Position numbers and translations under genes: made by a program. The notes below the pieces were generated by a model that was given only the letters and a program-made list of their open reading frames with translations, was not told the DNA's origin and did no database searches. From an uncultured Bacteroidales bacterium (GTDB lineage Bacteria; Bacteroidota; Bacteroidia; Bacteroidales; UBA932), in contig CALVAC010000007.1 in NCBI GenBank assembly GCA_944325435.1, forward strand, positions 1 to 64,000: a DNA stretch of 64,000 nucleotides. The letters run 5' to 3'. Every line of letters begins with the position of its first letter. Position 1 is the first letter of the stretch. Positions 1 to 9,187 of this stretch are shown here, piece by piece.

Positions 1-150
1 ATCCGCAAGAAGATCACCTACAATGAGGGCAGCGGATTCAAGATATTGATCGGGGAGGGTACATCGTATGCGATAGTTGGAGTGACTACGATGGATCTTA
101 TGCGTGATGTATGGCGGAAAGCCTTTCCTGAAGTACGCACGGACGACTGA
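1..150 (+). CDS. C-terminal end of an unidentified protein (partial)
   Basis: Frame 1 is open from the first base and ends at a TGA at 148-150, giving the last 49 residues of a protein whose start lies outside the window. The piece begins IRKKITYNEG and ends FPEVRTDD. It has no motif I recognise. It is charged and has no membrane segment. The next gene on the same strand starts 62 bases later. The reading is supported only by the open frame and ordinary codon use, so the function is unknown. Confidence 0.5.
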   Translation: MRKKITYNEGSGFKILIGEGTSYAIVGVTTMDLMRDVWRKAFPEVRTDD

Positions 151-212
151 ATCAGAAAATGATGCCGGTCCTGCATCCGGCAATATTGCGGACATTTTAT
201 TTAAACGAGGAT

Positions 213-1103
213 ATGAAGAGTTATAAATTTTTGCTATATGCTGTGGCAGCGGTTCTGCCGGCAGCCGTTTCTTGTAACAAGTCCTTTCTTCCAGCCGGGG
301 ATGCCGGCAACGGTGAAGTGACGGGAAAAATCAATATCAGAACCACTGTAGGTCCCATTGTGAAGGCTCCTGAGCTCGGGCAGGATGGCTCCGGGAATTT
401 CATCGGCGGGGATGTATTCCGGCTGACGGTTTCAGGGGAAGGGTTTGACGATATACGGAAGAACTACACGGTGGGGGAAACGGAACTGTCCTGGTCGGAT
501 CTGGAACTTCCGGCAAATCCCGGTACGGTGTATTTTTCCGGGTGCTATCCTGCACAGGATGCAGTTTCCGGCAGCAGTTTCCTTTTTGACATGCCAGAAG
601 ACAGCGAGACGGATCTTCTGCTGGCCAAGGCCGTACCGGTTGAGTACCCGGCCGGGACGGTAGATCTGGCATTCTCTCATGCTTTCCACAGGCTTTCCGT
701 AAAATACGTGTCCGACGGCACTTATTCTGATTCCGACCTTTCACAAGTGACCACAGCCGTCAACGCGATGTCATCTTGCACGGTGGATCTGAACAAGGGC
801 GAAGTCGTGTCCGGTTCGGCTTCCCGTCAGGCAAGATATATGGAAAAAACGGGAAGTTCCGTATCATATATGCTGATTCCGCAGCAGAAAGACAATGTCA
901 CTGTCGAGGTCTCTTTCCGGGATATGGAAAAGACGTTCAGCCTTCCGGACACCACCGAAGATGGGCAGGCACTCGGTCTGCTTGAAGGAGGGAAAATGCT
1001 GTCCGTGCAGCTTGTGATTTCTTCGGACGGAATCAGGATGGACGGAGTGCAGATCATAGGCTGGGAGTCCCAGGGAACTGTCAACGGAGACATATCGTTC
1101 TGA
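213..1103 (+). CDS. Fimbrillin-like lipoprotein
   Basis: A secreted lipoprotein of about 296 residues. I place the start at the internal ATG (213), because MKSYKFLLYAVAAVLPAAVSC is then a standard lipoprotein signal ending in the lipobox AAVSC, whereas the longer frame from 159 would bury that signal. The mature part resembles Bacteroidales fimbrillin/Mfa-like proteins: a beta-rich body, the conserved SHAFHRLSVKY stretch in the middle, and a C-terminal half ending in a short WESQGTV strand segment. Such proteins are exported as lipoproteins and some polymerise into surface pili after N-terminal cleavage. This copy stands alone, about 4 kb from the complete fimbrial operon at 5454-11313, and could be an accessory tip or stand-alone surface subunit. 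The family call is by overall pattern, not a decisive motif. Confidence 0.6.
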   Translation: MKSYKFLLYAVAAVLPAAVSCNKSFLPAGDAGNGEVTGKINIRTTVGPIVKAPELGQDGSGNFIGGDVFRLTVSGEGFDDIRKNYTVGETELSWSDLELPANPGTVYFSGCYPAQDAVSGSSFLFDMPEDSETDLLLAKAVPVEYPAGTVDLAFSHAFHRLSVKYVSDGTYSDSDLSQVTTAVNAMSSCTVDLNKGEVVSGSASRQARYMEKTGSSVSYMLIPQQKDNVTVEVSFRDMEKTFSLPDTTEDGQALGLLEGGKMLSVQLVISSDGIRMDGVQIIGWESQGTVNGDISF

Positions 1104-1216
1104 ATTTCAGACAAGTAAAATCCTGACAACATTCAGCGGCAGATGCAAATCAGGTTCACCTGGATCATTCCATCGATGACTTGGGAAAGATGACGCATAG
1201 AGTCTGAAAAATTTAC

Positions 1217-1224
1217 TATATTCG
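1217..1224 (+). promoter_or_regulatory. Possible -7 element for cysS
   Basis: TATATTCG differs by one base from the Bacteroidota -7 consensus TAnnTTTG. It lies about 22 bases before the cysS ATG, which would give a 5' leader of about 15 bases. No clear -33 TTTG is present. Confidence 0.35.
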
Positions 1225-1245
1225 CGAGAATTTGGTAAGGTTTTT

Positions 1246-2778
1246 ATGAGAGATTTTTATATAACCAACACACTGAGCAGGCAGAAGGAACTGTTCGTTC
1301 CAATCAGTCCTGGCAGGGTGGGTCTGTATGTCTGCGGACCGACCGTCTATGGAGATGCGCACCTCGGACACGCCAGACCGGGGGTGACATACGATGTTCT
1401 TGTCAAGCTCTTCAGGCATCTCGGATACAAGGTACGCTATGTCAGGAACATAACTGATGTTGGACATCTCGAGCACGATGCAGATGAGGGAGAGGACAAG
1501 ATAGAGAAAAAGGCACGGCTCGAACAGCTCGAACCGATGGAGGTAGCCCATGAATATACCATCCGTTACCACAAGGCAATGGAAGCAATGAATGTGGCTC
1601 CGCCATCCATAGAGCCTGTTGCATCTGGACATATCATCGAACAGATTGGACTCGTAAAGAAAATCCTGGATGCCGGATATGCATACATCAGCAACGGGTC
1701 CGTATATTTCGATGTGGAGAAATACGACAGGGTCCACAGGTACGGCATCCTCTCGGGAAGGACTCTCGACGAGACAAGGGAAGGGACCCGCGTCCTTGAC
1801 GGACAGGACGACAAACATGCGCCATACGATTTCGCGCTTTGGAAGAAAGCCTCCCCGGAACATATAATGAAATGGCCATCACCCTGGAGCGAGGGATTTC
1901 CGGGATGGCATCTGGAATGCTCGGCTATGAGCGAGAAATATCTTGGCCGGGAATTCGACATACACGGAGGAGGAATGGACCTGATGTTCCCTCACCATGA
2001 ATGCGAACTGGCACAGAACACTGCTTCAAGAGGGACGGGCGGCGTGCACTACTGGATGCACAACAATATGATCACCATCAACGGGAAGAAGATGGGCAAG
2101 TCGCTCGGAAACTTCATCACCCTCGATGAGATGTTCCACGGCACACACCCGCTTCTGGAACAGGCATACAGTCCGATAACCATCCGTTTCTTCATTCTCC
2201 AGGCACACTACCGCAGCACTCTGGATTTCAGCAACGATGCCCTGCAGGCAGCTGAAAAAGGGCTAAGGAAGATCCTCCAGGCAGGCAAAGACCTGAAAGA
2301 CATCGCAAAGGCGGCAGGAGTGACCGATGGAGACGGCAATATGAAAGCCGTTGAAACAGGAAAAGCCCTGGCTGAAGGGAAAGTATATGAAAGCGAAGCA
2401 GGGAAAATCGCGGAAGCGGTATATGCGGCTCTGTGCGATGACCTCAACACGCCTGTTGCCATTTCACATATATTTGATGCCGTGCGCATAATCAATTCTG
2501 TCAAGGACAAGAAACTGACGATTTCCCCGGAAGACTGCGCAATACTGCTTGCCGTCTTCGATGGCATCGTGGATAATGTCCTGGGGCTCAGGGAGGAGGA
2601 AGAAGGTGGAGACAGGGCTGCCGCCACTATCAGAGGACTCGTTGAAATGGTGCTGGAAGAGAGGAAAAAGGCAAAGGAAGCGAAAGACTGGGCCACTTCC
2701 GACAGAATACGCGACAGTCTCAACGCCCTCGGAATCACCATCAAGGATACAAGGGACGGTACAGAATGGTCGGTTTAA
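1246..2778 (+). CDS. cysS: Cysteine--tRNA ligase
   Basis: Class I aminoacyl-tRNA synthetase that charges tRNA-Cys in the cytoplasm. The 510-residue protein is of normal to slightly long length. The HIGH-type signature is HLGH (residues 39-42) inside [16 protein letters not shown], and the KMSKS-type loop is KMGKS (about 282-286). The zinc-site Cys in YVCGPTVYG and the downstream HHECE cluster, which binds the cysteine substrate zinc, are present. A DALR-type anticodon-binding domain follows the catalytic core, and a lysine/glutamate-rich helix near the C terminus precedes [11 protein letters not shown]. It is followed 25 bases later by an exonuclease III gene and is probably co-transcribed with it. 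Confidence 0.97.
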   Translation: MRDFYITNTLSRQKELFVPISPGRVGLYVCGPTVYGDAHLGHARPGVTYDVLVKLFRHLGYKVRYVRNITDVGHLEHDADEGEDKIEKKARLEQLEPMEVAHEYTIRYHKAMEAMNVAPPSIEPVASGHIIEQIGLVKKILDAGYAYISNGSVYFDVEKYDRVHRYGILSGRTLDETREGTRVLDGQDDKHAPYDFALWKKASPEHIMKWPSPWSEGFPGWHLECSAMSEKYLGREFDIHGGGMDLMFPHHECELAQNTASRGTGGVHYWMHNNMITINGKKMGKSLGNFITLDEMFHGTHPLLEQAYSPITIRFFILQAHYRSTLDFSNDALQAAEKGLRKILQAGKDLKDIAKAAGVTDGDGNMKAVETGKALAEGKVYESEAGKIAEAVYAALCDDLNTPVAISHIFDAVRIINSVKDKKLTISPEDCAILLAVFDGIVDNVLGLREEEEGGDRAAATIRGLVEMVLEERKKAKEAKDWATSDRIRDSLNALGITIKDTRDGTEWSV

Positions 2779-2803
2779 CTTGACAATGACACGAATTTAA
2801 ATT

Positions 2804-3559
2804 ATGAGACTCATATCGTGGAATGTGAACGGACTCAGGGCCGTATGCGACAAAGGCGGATTCAGGGAGACTTTCGCTGCCCTTGATGCGGACTTCTTCT
2901 GCCTGCAGGAGACGAAAATGCAGGCGGGACAGCTGGATCTGCAGTTCGAGGGGTACAGGTCATACTGGAACTACGCAGACCGGAAAGGTTATTCAGGCAC
3001 TGCAATATTCACCAGGCACGAACCGCTTTCCGTGACATACGGCATTGGAATAGATGAACACGACCACGAAGGCAGGGTGATAACCCTAGAGATGCCGGAA
3101 TTCTACCTCGTCTGTGTCTACACACCGAACTCTCAGGACGCACTGGCAAGGCTGGACTACAGGATGAAATGGGAGGATGACTTCCGGGCATACCTCCACT
3201 CCCTGGCGGCAGTCAAGGGAGTCATAGTATGCGGAGACCTGAATGTGGCGCACAAGGAGATAGATATCAAGAATCCATCCTCTAACAGGCGCAATGCAGG
3301 CTTCACGGATGAAGAGAGAGGCAAAATGACAGAACTGCTGGAAAGCGGATTCATTGACACGTTCCGGTATCTATATCCTGACAGGAAAGACATATATTCG
3401 TGGTGGTCATACCGTTTCAGCGCAAGAAGCAGAAACGCCGGATGGCGTATAGACTACTTCCTTGTCTCTGAGAACTTCAAGAACCATATCCGGGATGCAT
3501 CAATCCATAACGAGATTTACGGTTCCGACCACTGTCCTGTGGAACTGGACATAGACTGA
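2804..3559 (+). CDS. xth: Exodeoxyribonuclease III (AP endonuclease)
   Basis: A 251-residue enzyme of the exonuclease III/AP endonuclease (EEP) superfamily that cuts DNA at abasic sites and degrades 3' ends in base excision repair. All family motifs are visible in order: [11 protein letters not shown] at the N terminus, LQETKMQ with the metal-binding Glu, YTPNS, GDLNVAH with the catalytic Asp/Asn, [20 protein letters not shown], and the C-terminal [11 protein letters not shown] with the catalytic His. It starts 25 bases after cysS and is followed 39 bases later by a membrane protein gene, so the three may form one operon. Confidence 0.95.
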   Translation: MRLISWNVNGLRAVCDKGGFRETFAALDADFFCLQETKMQAGQLDLQFEGYRSYWNYADRKGYSGTAIFTRHEPLSVTYGIGIDEHDHEGRVITLEMPEFYLVCVYTPNSQDALARLDYRMKWEDDFRAYLHSLAAVKGVIVCGDLNVAHKEIDIKNPSSNRRNAGFTDEERGKMTELLESGFIDTFRYLYPDRKDIYSWWSYRFSARSRNAGWRIDYFLVSENFKNHIRDASIHNEIYGSDHCPVELDID

Positions 3560-3598
3560 CACCTGTACGTACACCGAAACCTCACAAACCTTCCAGCA

Positions 3599-4282
3599 AT
3601 GGGAAACATCACGACAACCCACAGAACCAGAATCACACTGTCGGCAGCCATAATCTTCATAATGCTGGCTGTACTGTATTTCGTACCTGCAGACATACCG
3701 TACAAGATCGCTTTCCCTCTGACAATCCTGACCATAATGTCTCCTTGGGTGCTTCCTTGGCAGATGTGTCTCGCAATGCTCTTCTCTGCAGCAGGGGATG
3801 CAGCCGGAGCATACGGGGACTTCATCCTCCAGACGGGACTTTTCGCCGCAGCCCAGATCATGCTGATCCTATATTTCATATCCAGAGCAATACGGGAAAA
3901 ACTGTATTCCTCATCATCCGGATACAGCTCCCGAAACGGCCGCGGACAGTTCATATTCCTGTTCTTTCTGACAGTCATAACTGTCGGAATACTCACTTTC
4001 GCGACCTTGTCGGTCGCATCCTCTGTACAGGATTCCGCCACAAGGACCGCAGTATCGGTCTACACTGCCATTCTCCTGACAATGATGTGGACAGCTCTCG
4101 CGCAGAAAGACATTATGTTCGCCATTGCTGCCGTACTCTTCGTATTCTCCGATTTCTCCATTGGATGGAACTCTTTCATAAGCCCGATATGCGGAGAACG
4201 GTACATAATAATGATACCATACTATCTGGCACAGTTAATCCTTTTCATCCGAAGTTCAATCCGGCCCCAGGTCTACAGATAG
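3599..4282 (+). CDS. YhhN/TMEM86-family membrane protein (lysoplasmalogenase-like)
   Basis: A polytopic membrane protein of 227 residues with about seven or eight hydrophobic helices. Two features match the YhhN/TMEM86 family. One is the FSAAGD motif near residue 62, followed by FILQTGLFAAAQ, the equivalent of the family's GDxxL...GxxxFxxAH. The other is the late FSDFSIGWNSF segment followed by YYLAQLILF. Eukaryotic TMEM86 proteins hydrolyse lysoplasmalogens; the bacterial role is less clear. One of the usual family residues (His in AH) is Gln here. The gene converges with the 2-hydroxyacid dehydrogenase gene, leaving 3 bases between their ends, so there is no room for a separate terminator. 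Confidence 0.7.
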   Translation: MGNITTTHRTRITLSAAIIFIMLAVLYFVPADIPYKIAFPLTILTIMSPWVLPWQMCLAMLFSAAGDAAGAYGDFILQTGLFAAAQIMLILYFISRAIREKLYSSSSGYSSRNGRGQFIFLFFLTVITVGILTFATLSVASSVQDSATRTAVSVYTAILLTMMWTALAQKDIMFAIAAVLFVFSDFSIGWNSFISPICGERYIIMIPYYLAQLILFIRSSIRPQVYR

Positions 4283-4285
4283 GAC

Positions 4286-5206
4286 TCACAAGATGATATT
4301 CCCGGCGATCATCGCCACAAGCCTCTCCCTTGCCTCGATACTCGCCCAGCCTATATGCGGAGCCAGTATGAGCCTGTCCCTGTCACGGACCTTCATAAGA
4401 GGATTGTCAGCAGGCAGCGGTTCCGAAGTAAACACATCCACACCCGCTCCGGCAATCCTGCCTTCATCTATCACCCTGGCAAGAGCCGATTCATCTATTA
4501 TACCGCCCCTGCCCATATTGACGATATAAGCCGTAGGCTTCATCCGGAGCAGCTCCGCTTCTCCGACAAGGCCGGCAGTCCTCTGGTTGTACGGAGCATG
4601 GATGGATATCACATCCGACTCAGACATCAGGGTATCAAGATCCACGCTCGGATAATCCTTTGAATGGGATGTGCCGGATGTCGAGAAATAAGACACAGAC
4701 ATACCGAACGCCTCGCCTATCTTCGCAACCCTGCCGCCTATGTTCCCCAGGCCTATTATACCGAGCCTCTTTCCCTTGAGTTCGAAGAACATCCGGCCCA
4801 CATTCGTGAACATTCCGCTCCTGGAATAGTCACCTGACTTGACAAAATCATCGAAATAACGGCAGTGTCCCACCAGGGAAAGAATCATCATGAAAGTCAT
4901 CTGTACCACAGAATCTGTGGAATAACCGACTGCGTTGCGCACAGGTATGCCCTTGGATGCGGCATACTCCAGGTCGATATTGTTGACACCGGTCGCCGCC
5001 TCGCATATAAGACGGAGAGCAGGAGCGGCATCCATAAGTTCCTTGTCCACCTGTACCTTGTTTATTATCAAGACCTCTGCATCTTTCACCCTTTCAAGGG
5101 CCTCCTCTCTCGAAGAGGTCTGATAGCATTCGAACTCCCCGAGACGGGAGATCGGGGCAAGCGACACATCCCCCAGTGTCGCTGCATCAAGAAATACGAT
5201 TTTCAT
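4286..5206 (-). CDS. D-2-hydroxyacid dehydrogenase (glycerate dehydrogenase-like)
   Basis: A cytoplasmic NAD-dependent dehydrogenase of the D-isomer 2-hydroxyacid family, 306 residues. The Rossmann fold is marked by GIIGLGNIGGRVA in the middle. The catalytic Arg is in a loop near CEAATGVNNID, the Glu follows NMGRGGIIDESAL, and the catalytic His is in APHIGWASIEARE near the C terminus. The substrate cannot be read from the sequence. Hydroxypyruvate/glycerate is a common choice for relatives of this length, but lactate or phosphoglycerate relatives differ in length and in extra domains (no ACT domain here). The start MKIVFLDAATLG gives a normal N terminus. Confidence 0.88.
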   Translation of the reverse strand: MKIVFLDAATLGDVSLAPISRLGEFECYQTSSREEALERVKDAEVLIINKVQVDKELMDAAPALRLICEAATGVNNIDLEYAASKGIPVRNAVGYSTDSVVQMTFMMILSLVGHCRYFDDFVKSGDYSRSGMFTNVGRMFFELKGKRLGIIGLGNIGGRVAKIGEAFGMSVSYFSTSGTSHSKDYPSVDLDTLMSESDVISIHAPYNQRTAGLVGEAELLRMKPTAYIVNMGRGGIIDESALARVIDEGRIAGAGVDVFTSEPLPADNPLMKVRDRDRLILAPHIGWASIEARERLVAMIAGNIIL

Positions 5207-5250
5207 TTCCTTCTCCTTTTCGTATCCCGGACAGCCGGGTCCTTACATAC

Positions 5251-5280
5251 AAAAAAGGGGATGACTGCTGCGTCATCCCC
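5251..5280 (-). terminator. Rho-independent terminator of tRNA-Leu
   Basis: On the minus strand, GGGGATGAC and GTCATCCCC form a perfect 9-bp stem around a short loop (GCAGC), directly followed by TTTTTT. It starts 2 bases after the discriminator base of the tRNA. Confidence 0.85.
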
Positions 5281-5282
5281 GG

Positions 5283-5366
5283 TGCGCAGGATCAGAGTCG
5301 AACTGACATGCCATTTCTGGCACTACCTCCTGAGAGTAGCGCGTCTACCAATTTCGCCACCTGCGC
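5283..5366 (-). tRNA. tRNA-Leu (anticodon CAG)
   Basis: An 84-base tRNA on the minus strand. The acceptor stem GCGCAGG pairs with CCTGCGC, and the discriminator base is A. The D arm contains TTGGTAGA. The anticodon loop is CTCAGGA in a CTACT/GGTAG stem, giving anticodon CAG, which reads CUG leucine codons. A long variable arm (GTGCCAGAAATGGCAT) fits the class II structure of tRNA-Leu. The T arm is GTCAG-TTCGACT-CTGAT. The CCA end is not encoded: the next bases after the discriminator are CCG. Confidence 0.93.
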
Positions 5367-5380
5367 CTCAAAAGTGACTG

Positions 5381-5411
5381 CAAAGATAAAAAAAATTTTT
5401 CAGATAGCAAC
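5381..5411 (-). promoter_or_regulatory. Promoter of tRNA-Leu
   Basis: On the minus strand, TATCTTTG (5381-5388) is a perfect Bacteroidota -7 element. GTTG (5408-5411), one base off the -33 TTTG, lies exactly 19 bases upstream. The expected transcription start falls about 8 bases before the tRNA 5' end. Confidence 0.6.
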
Positions 5412-5453
5412 CTTTTATCATGAAAATTTACCACTATGCTCTTGCGGAAGACA

Positions 5454-6260
5454 TCAGATCTCCACATTGATGTCCAGTGTGGCTTCCCAGTCATTGATGA
5501 CAAAAGTGACATCAGCCTTTGCATAGTCTATCTGTATATCCACATCCTCCAGGCTTTCGGTGCCCCAGTCATACCCGCTCGCTATGATATATTCCCCCAC
5601 GGCAAATTCCCTCAGCACCCCATCCCCATCGGATATGACGAGTCTCAACGAACTGTCCACCTGCCTCGGAATCCTGACACTGCAGCACCCGTTCCCATCA
5701 AGTTCCGGCACAAAACGGAAATCTCCGGACACAGGGGAACCATCCCTGCCATATCCGCACACATTCCCCTCAAGCGCAAGGATGAAATCCGACGGCACAT
5801 CCGCGACCATCTCTATAGACAGTGTGCAATAGTTCTTGTAGAGGAGCACAGGCACAGTGACGGTCTCCACAGATGCATCGACATACTTGGAAAACATATT
5901 CACTGCAGGACATTCCATCCCTGACGGGATCATCAGCCCCGCCCAGTCCCTGGTCATCATACCTGATATGTCATCATACCCGGACTCCACGGAATAGACA
6001 TTGACCCATATACCTCCTTTCGGCACATCCACGCGATACGGATCACCGTACAAGGCGTTGACAAGGACATGCCCGTGAAGAAAGCCGTCCGCAGACAGAA
6101 GACCCAGGAAAGATGAATCCGACCTGTCCTTATCCACCCTGCTGAAATCAAGCATCAAGACACAGGGACACCCGCTCCTGTCCTCTTTCACAGAACACCC
6201 TATGAATGTAGCAATGACTATTACTCCGAACAACACAACGGACGACAATCTTCCAGACAT
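5454..6260 (-). CDS. FimB/Mfa2-family fimbrial anchor lipoprotein
   Basis: A lipoprotein of 268 residues. The signal ends in the lipobox FIGC, immediately followed by SVKEDRSGCPC. The C-x-KEDRSxCPC pattern right after the lipidated Cys is typical of the FimB/Mfa2 family, the fimbrial subunits that anchor the pilus base and limit its length in Porphyromonas and relatives. The rest alternates beta strands, as expected for the two transthyretin-like domains of the family. It is the last gene of the minus-strand operon, 13 bases after the fimbrillin gene. The order pilin then anchor matches fimA-fimB and mfa1-mfa2 loci. Confidence 0.82.
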   Translation of the reverse strand: MSGRLSSVVLFGVIVIATFIGCSVKEDRSGCPCVLMLDFSRVDKDRSDSSFLGLLSADGFLHGHVLVNALYGDPYRVDVPKGGIWVNVYSVESGYDDISGMMTRDWAGLMIPSGMECPAVNMFSKYVDASVETVTVPVLLYKNYCTLSIEMVADVPSDFILALEGNVCGYGRDGSPVSGDFRFVPELDGNGCCSVRIPRQVDSSLRLVISDGDGVLREFAVGEYIIASGYDWGTESLEDVDIQIDYAKADVTFVINDWEATLDINVEI

Positions 6261-6273
6261 AACTCAATATGAT

Positions 6274-7263
6274 TTATATTTCAACTGTTTGTGATATACC
6301 CGGCTCCCAGTCGGCGACAGAGATGGTGAACTCCGCATCCTGCGTAGTCACCGGCCAGTCGGCAAAACCGGAACCCAGCCTCGTGATCTTCAGCTCCGAT
6401 ATCTCGTATTTGTGGTTGCTTTCAATACCCTTGATGGAAATCGGATACCAGTATATCTTGCTGTCCATCTCCATTTCCACGACAAGTCTCGTATATCTCG
6501 GACACCACTCTGTCTCAATGCTGTCAGTCTCCGTAGGATTCGGATAGCAGTACAGATAATGCGGCTGTTCGTATGATTCCCCGTATCCTATCACCTGATT
6601 GATATTGGTATCAATGACCAGATAATCCATCTCCCCTGTATATGTCCTCCGGTTATACCATAATGTCGGAACCCCCTTTCCATCATACCTGACAGTCGCA
6701 GGTACATTTGCAAGAAAGACACTCACCAGCTTGAATTCCTTTTCCCTGTACTGCTCCAGAGTCATCGCATTTGTAATCTTGTGGATACTGACCCTCGCCG
6801 CCAGATGCTTCACTTCAACCTCTATGTCCGTAGCCCCCACTACGGTCTCCACCCTGGAGCCGCACATGACAAAATGACCGTTCCAGTTGTCGTCAAGGAG
6901 AGATACGGACTCATCCAGCATCGTCTTGTCGGTTATCCCTGTAAGCCGGGGAGCATTCACAATGGCTACTATGCGTTTAAGACCCGCCGTACACTTTATG
7001 GACAGGGATGCGGCATCCTCTGCCATGGACCACGAATCCAGCATTCCATCCTCACGGAAGACGAACACCTGCAGAGTCTCCACATTGTCCTCACCATCGG
7101 TTGTCGTCAGTTTTGTCTTTGCCAGAGGGACAGAGACATTGATCTCCACTTCCTTTCCCTCCTCTGCCACCTCAGGCGGCACATCTGCTGCAATCTGCTC
7201 CTTGTTGCAGGAGACGCTGCACACTGCTGCAACGAAAACTGCAGCGAAAAAAACTTGTCTCAT
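6274..7263 (-). CDS. Fimbrillin (Mfa1/FimA-type major pilin candidate)
   Basis: A lipoprotein pilin candidate of about 329 residues. I chose the start at 7263 because MRQVFFAAVFVAAVCSVSC is a complete lipoprotein signal with lipobox SVSC and because it avoids overlap with the gene upstream, which the longer frame from 7329 would require. The body matches the FimA/Mfa1 style: EVEINVSVPL at the N terminus, an early strand with VETLQVFVFREDG, the RIVAIVNAP stretch, the HLAARVSIHKI segment, and a C-terminal half ending in DAEFTISVADWEPG. In this pilus class the precursor is lipidated, moved to the surface, and cleaved so that a neighbour's strand can be inserted. It sits directly before the FimB/Mfa2-type gene. 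Confidence 0.75.
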   Translation of the reverse strand: MRQVFFAAVFVAAVCSVSCNKEQIAADVPPEVAEEGKEVEINVSVPLAKTKLTTTDGEDNVETLQVFVFREDGMLDSWSMAEDAASLSIKCTAGLKRIVAIVNAPRLTGITDKTMLDESVSLLDDNWNGHFVMCGSRVETVVGATDIEVEVKHLAARVSIHKITNAMTLEQYREKEFKLVSVFLANVPATVRYDGKGVPTLWYNRRTYTGEMDYLVIDTNINQVIGYGESYEQPHYLYCYPNPTETDSIETEWCPRYTRLVVEMEMDSKIYWYPISIKGIESNHKYEISELKITRLGSGFADWPVTTQDAEFTISVADWEPGISQTVEI

Positions 7264-7297
7264 AAACATCAATAGGTTAAAATTTAACATTTCATAT

Positions 7298-9187
7298 TCA
7301 TCTGGATATGTTTTCCACAATCTCCGCAAGCTCCGGGTCCAGATTTGCCCTGAACACCATCGACGGTTCCCTCTCTATACACCTCAGATATGCCTGTCTG
7401 GCCTCTTTCAGCCTGCCCAGGCGAGAAAGGGCTATCGACATCAGATAATCTGTATTTGCCGATGGCGGCACTGTCTCCAGATCCTTGATGGCCGAATGGT
7501 TGTAACCGGCAGACAGATAGGCAAGTGCGGTGTTGTAATCGTGATACGGCCGCAACAGTTCCACAGCCTTCTTATAATCAAGATTCTTAAGAGCCATAAT
7601 GCCTTGAGCATACACGGTGTCTATCTCTGTGGTATGTACAGTGTCCCTGTCCATACCCTTTCTGTGGAGATAGAAGTCAAACCTGACACTCCGGAGTCTC
7701 GGATAGATCTTCTCCCTGAGATAGCGGTACTCCGGCATAGAGGCCAGCAGGCCCGATTCTGCTGCATCCTTGTCATCAAGTGCAGCAGCCTCGAGTATCC
7801 TGTCTTTGGCAGCCCTTGCAAGAACGGTGTCACTGTCGACCAGCCTGCGGAACTGGTCCCAGTTCTCTGGAATGCATCCGGTCTTGAGCTTCTGCCTGCT
7901 TTCCTTGTCAAGCATCGTTGCGACAAAATCCTTCATAGCCTCCGCCCTCGCCAGGGAAAGCCTTGAATTGAAGGCATACCCACCTTCAGGAGAACAGGAA
8001 GCAGTGACTTTCAGGGAATCCAGCTCAAACTCCTCCCGCGATACTATCCCGCCGACACATTCCCTGATCCTGGCAAGTTCGGCCACATTGCCCGGCAGCA
8101 GAGTATCAAGGTCTGCCCTGCCCTGGGCGAAATCAATGAACGCATGGGTATTGTCATATACCCTCCTCTCGACAACTTTCATCACATATCTCGGAGTCAT
8201 ATCGGCCAGTGCGGAGAGTGAACTGACATAGAACACTATATCTTCCGGACGCTCCACCGTGCATATCACCTCCCCATCTTCATACAGGTTGCCATCAAGA
8301 GACACCGAAATCCGCTTGAGTCCGGGTCTGCTTTCCACCTGCTGCACATACCTGTATATCATACCTCCATCTGCAGAAGCAATGACTGTGTCGAGCCTCA
8401 GCCCTCCGGTTGCAAGGGGATCCTTTACGAATTTCCTGAACATACGGTCCCTGTCTGCTTTCCGCTTCTCGTTCCTGCTGAGGAGATGATGTCTGGTATA
8501 ATGCTCCAGCGCCTCCTTCTGGCTGACACCGAAAACATTTCTGGCCACAGGCTCAGGTACGAAAGATGAATCGTTCTTCATTGCGTATGTCTCCGGAAAA
8601 TGTCTCCGTATGAATACTTCCAGCTGTCCCAACCGGACAAAGTCCGTACTGTCACCAGTAATTGATGCCAAAAAACGGGCATATCTCCTGTATCCGCGCA
8701 TCTGATCATCCCTGTATTTCTGCCCTGTGATGCAGACGGGCTGCAGACGCGTGCTGTCCCCTGACATCTTCATCAGAGGAAGCAGCTCAAGTTTCCAAGA
8801 CGATGAGAGCATCCCGGGTGGCACGGTGATGTCAAACTCTATGTTCACTTTGCCGAAACGTTCTGCCACATTCCTGAAACGCGCCACAACCCTGGATTCC
8901 GTTATGATGTCCGTCGCTACCATCTCCCCTGTCTCCTCATCTTTTATCGCATTCATTATCAACGGCCCGTCCTGACTTTCCGAAGACACCGAATCCACCC
9001 TGATCCGCTGCATCAGGTCAGCTCTCTCTTTCTCGAAATCGGCATCCGAAGGAATGGAGAGGTCAGGACGCAACCCTCCCTGCCTTATTCCGGACAGCCT
9101 CCTCTCCGATGCGCACGAGCACGCGAGAGATGCGAGGATGACAAGCGCCGAGCACACTGCCAGTCCGTATAGCTTTTCAGAAAACAT
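7298..9187 (-). CDS. TPR lipoprotein with an OmpA-like region, fimbrial operon
   Basis: A large lipoprotein of 629 residues with a signal ending around LACSC. The first 330 residues are mixed and unassigned. Around residue 393, KVTASCSPEGGYAFNSRLSLARAEAM resembles the peptidoglycan-binding OmpA C-terminal motif (xSPEGxxxxNxxLSxxRAxx). The last 100 residues form TPR-type helices (YKKAVELLRPY, LGRLKEARQAYLRCIEREP). The start codon overlaps the end of the DUF3575 gene by 11 bases, so translation is probably coupled. Together with DUF3575 it is a reasonable candidate for a cell-wall-linked platform or assembly factor of the fimbria; that role is inferred from position only. Confidence 0.7.
   Translation of the reverse strand: MFSEKLYGLAVCSALVILASLACSCASERRLSGIRQGGLRPDLSIPSDADFEKERADLMQRIRVDSVSSESQDGPLIMNAIKDEETGEMVATDIITESRVVARFRNVAERFGKVNIEFDITVPPGMLSSSWKLELLPLMKMSGDSTRLQPVCITGQKYRDDQMRGYRRYARFLASITGDSTDFVRLGQLEVFIRRHFPETYAMKNDSSFVPEPVARNVFGVSQKEALEHYTRHHLLSRNEKRKADRDRMFRKFVKDPLATGGLRLDTVIASADGGMIYRYVQQVESRPGLKRISVSLDGNLYEDGEVICTVERPEDIVFYVSSLSALADMTPRYVMKVVERRVYDNTHAFIDFAQGRADLDTLLPGNVAELARIRECVGGIVSREEFELDSLKVTASCSPEGGYAFNSRLSLARAEAMKDFVATMLDKESRQKLKTGCIPENWDQFRRLVDSDTVLARAAKDRILEAAALDDKDAAESGLLASMPEYRYLREKIYPRLRSVRFDFYLHRKGMDRDTVHTTEIDTVYAQGIMALKNLDYKKAVELLRPYHDYNTALAYLSAGYNHSAIKDLETVPPSANTDYLMSIALSRLGRLKEARQAYLRCIEREPSMVFRANLDPELAEIVENISR

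Noticed and set aside
5101..5140. GTTCGAA-like sequence as a possible second tRNA
   Set aside because: It is inside the hydroxyacid dehydrogenase gene and no cloverleaf forms around it.
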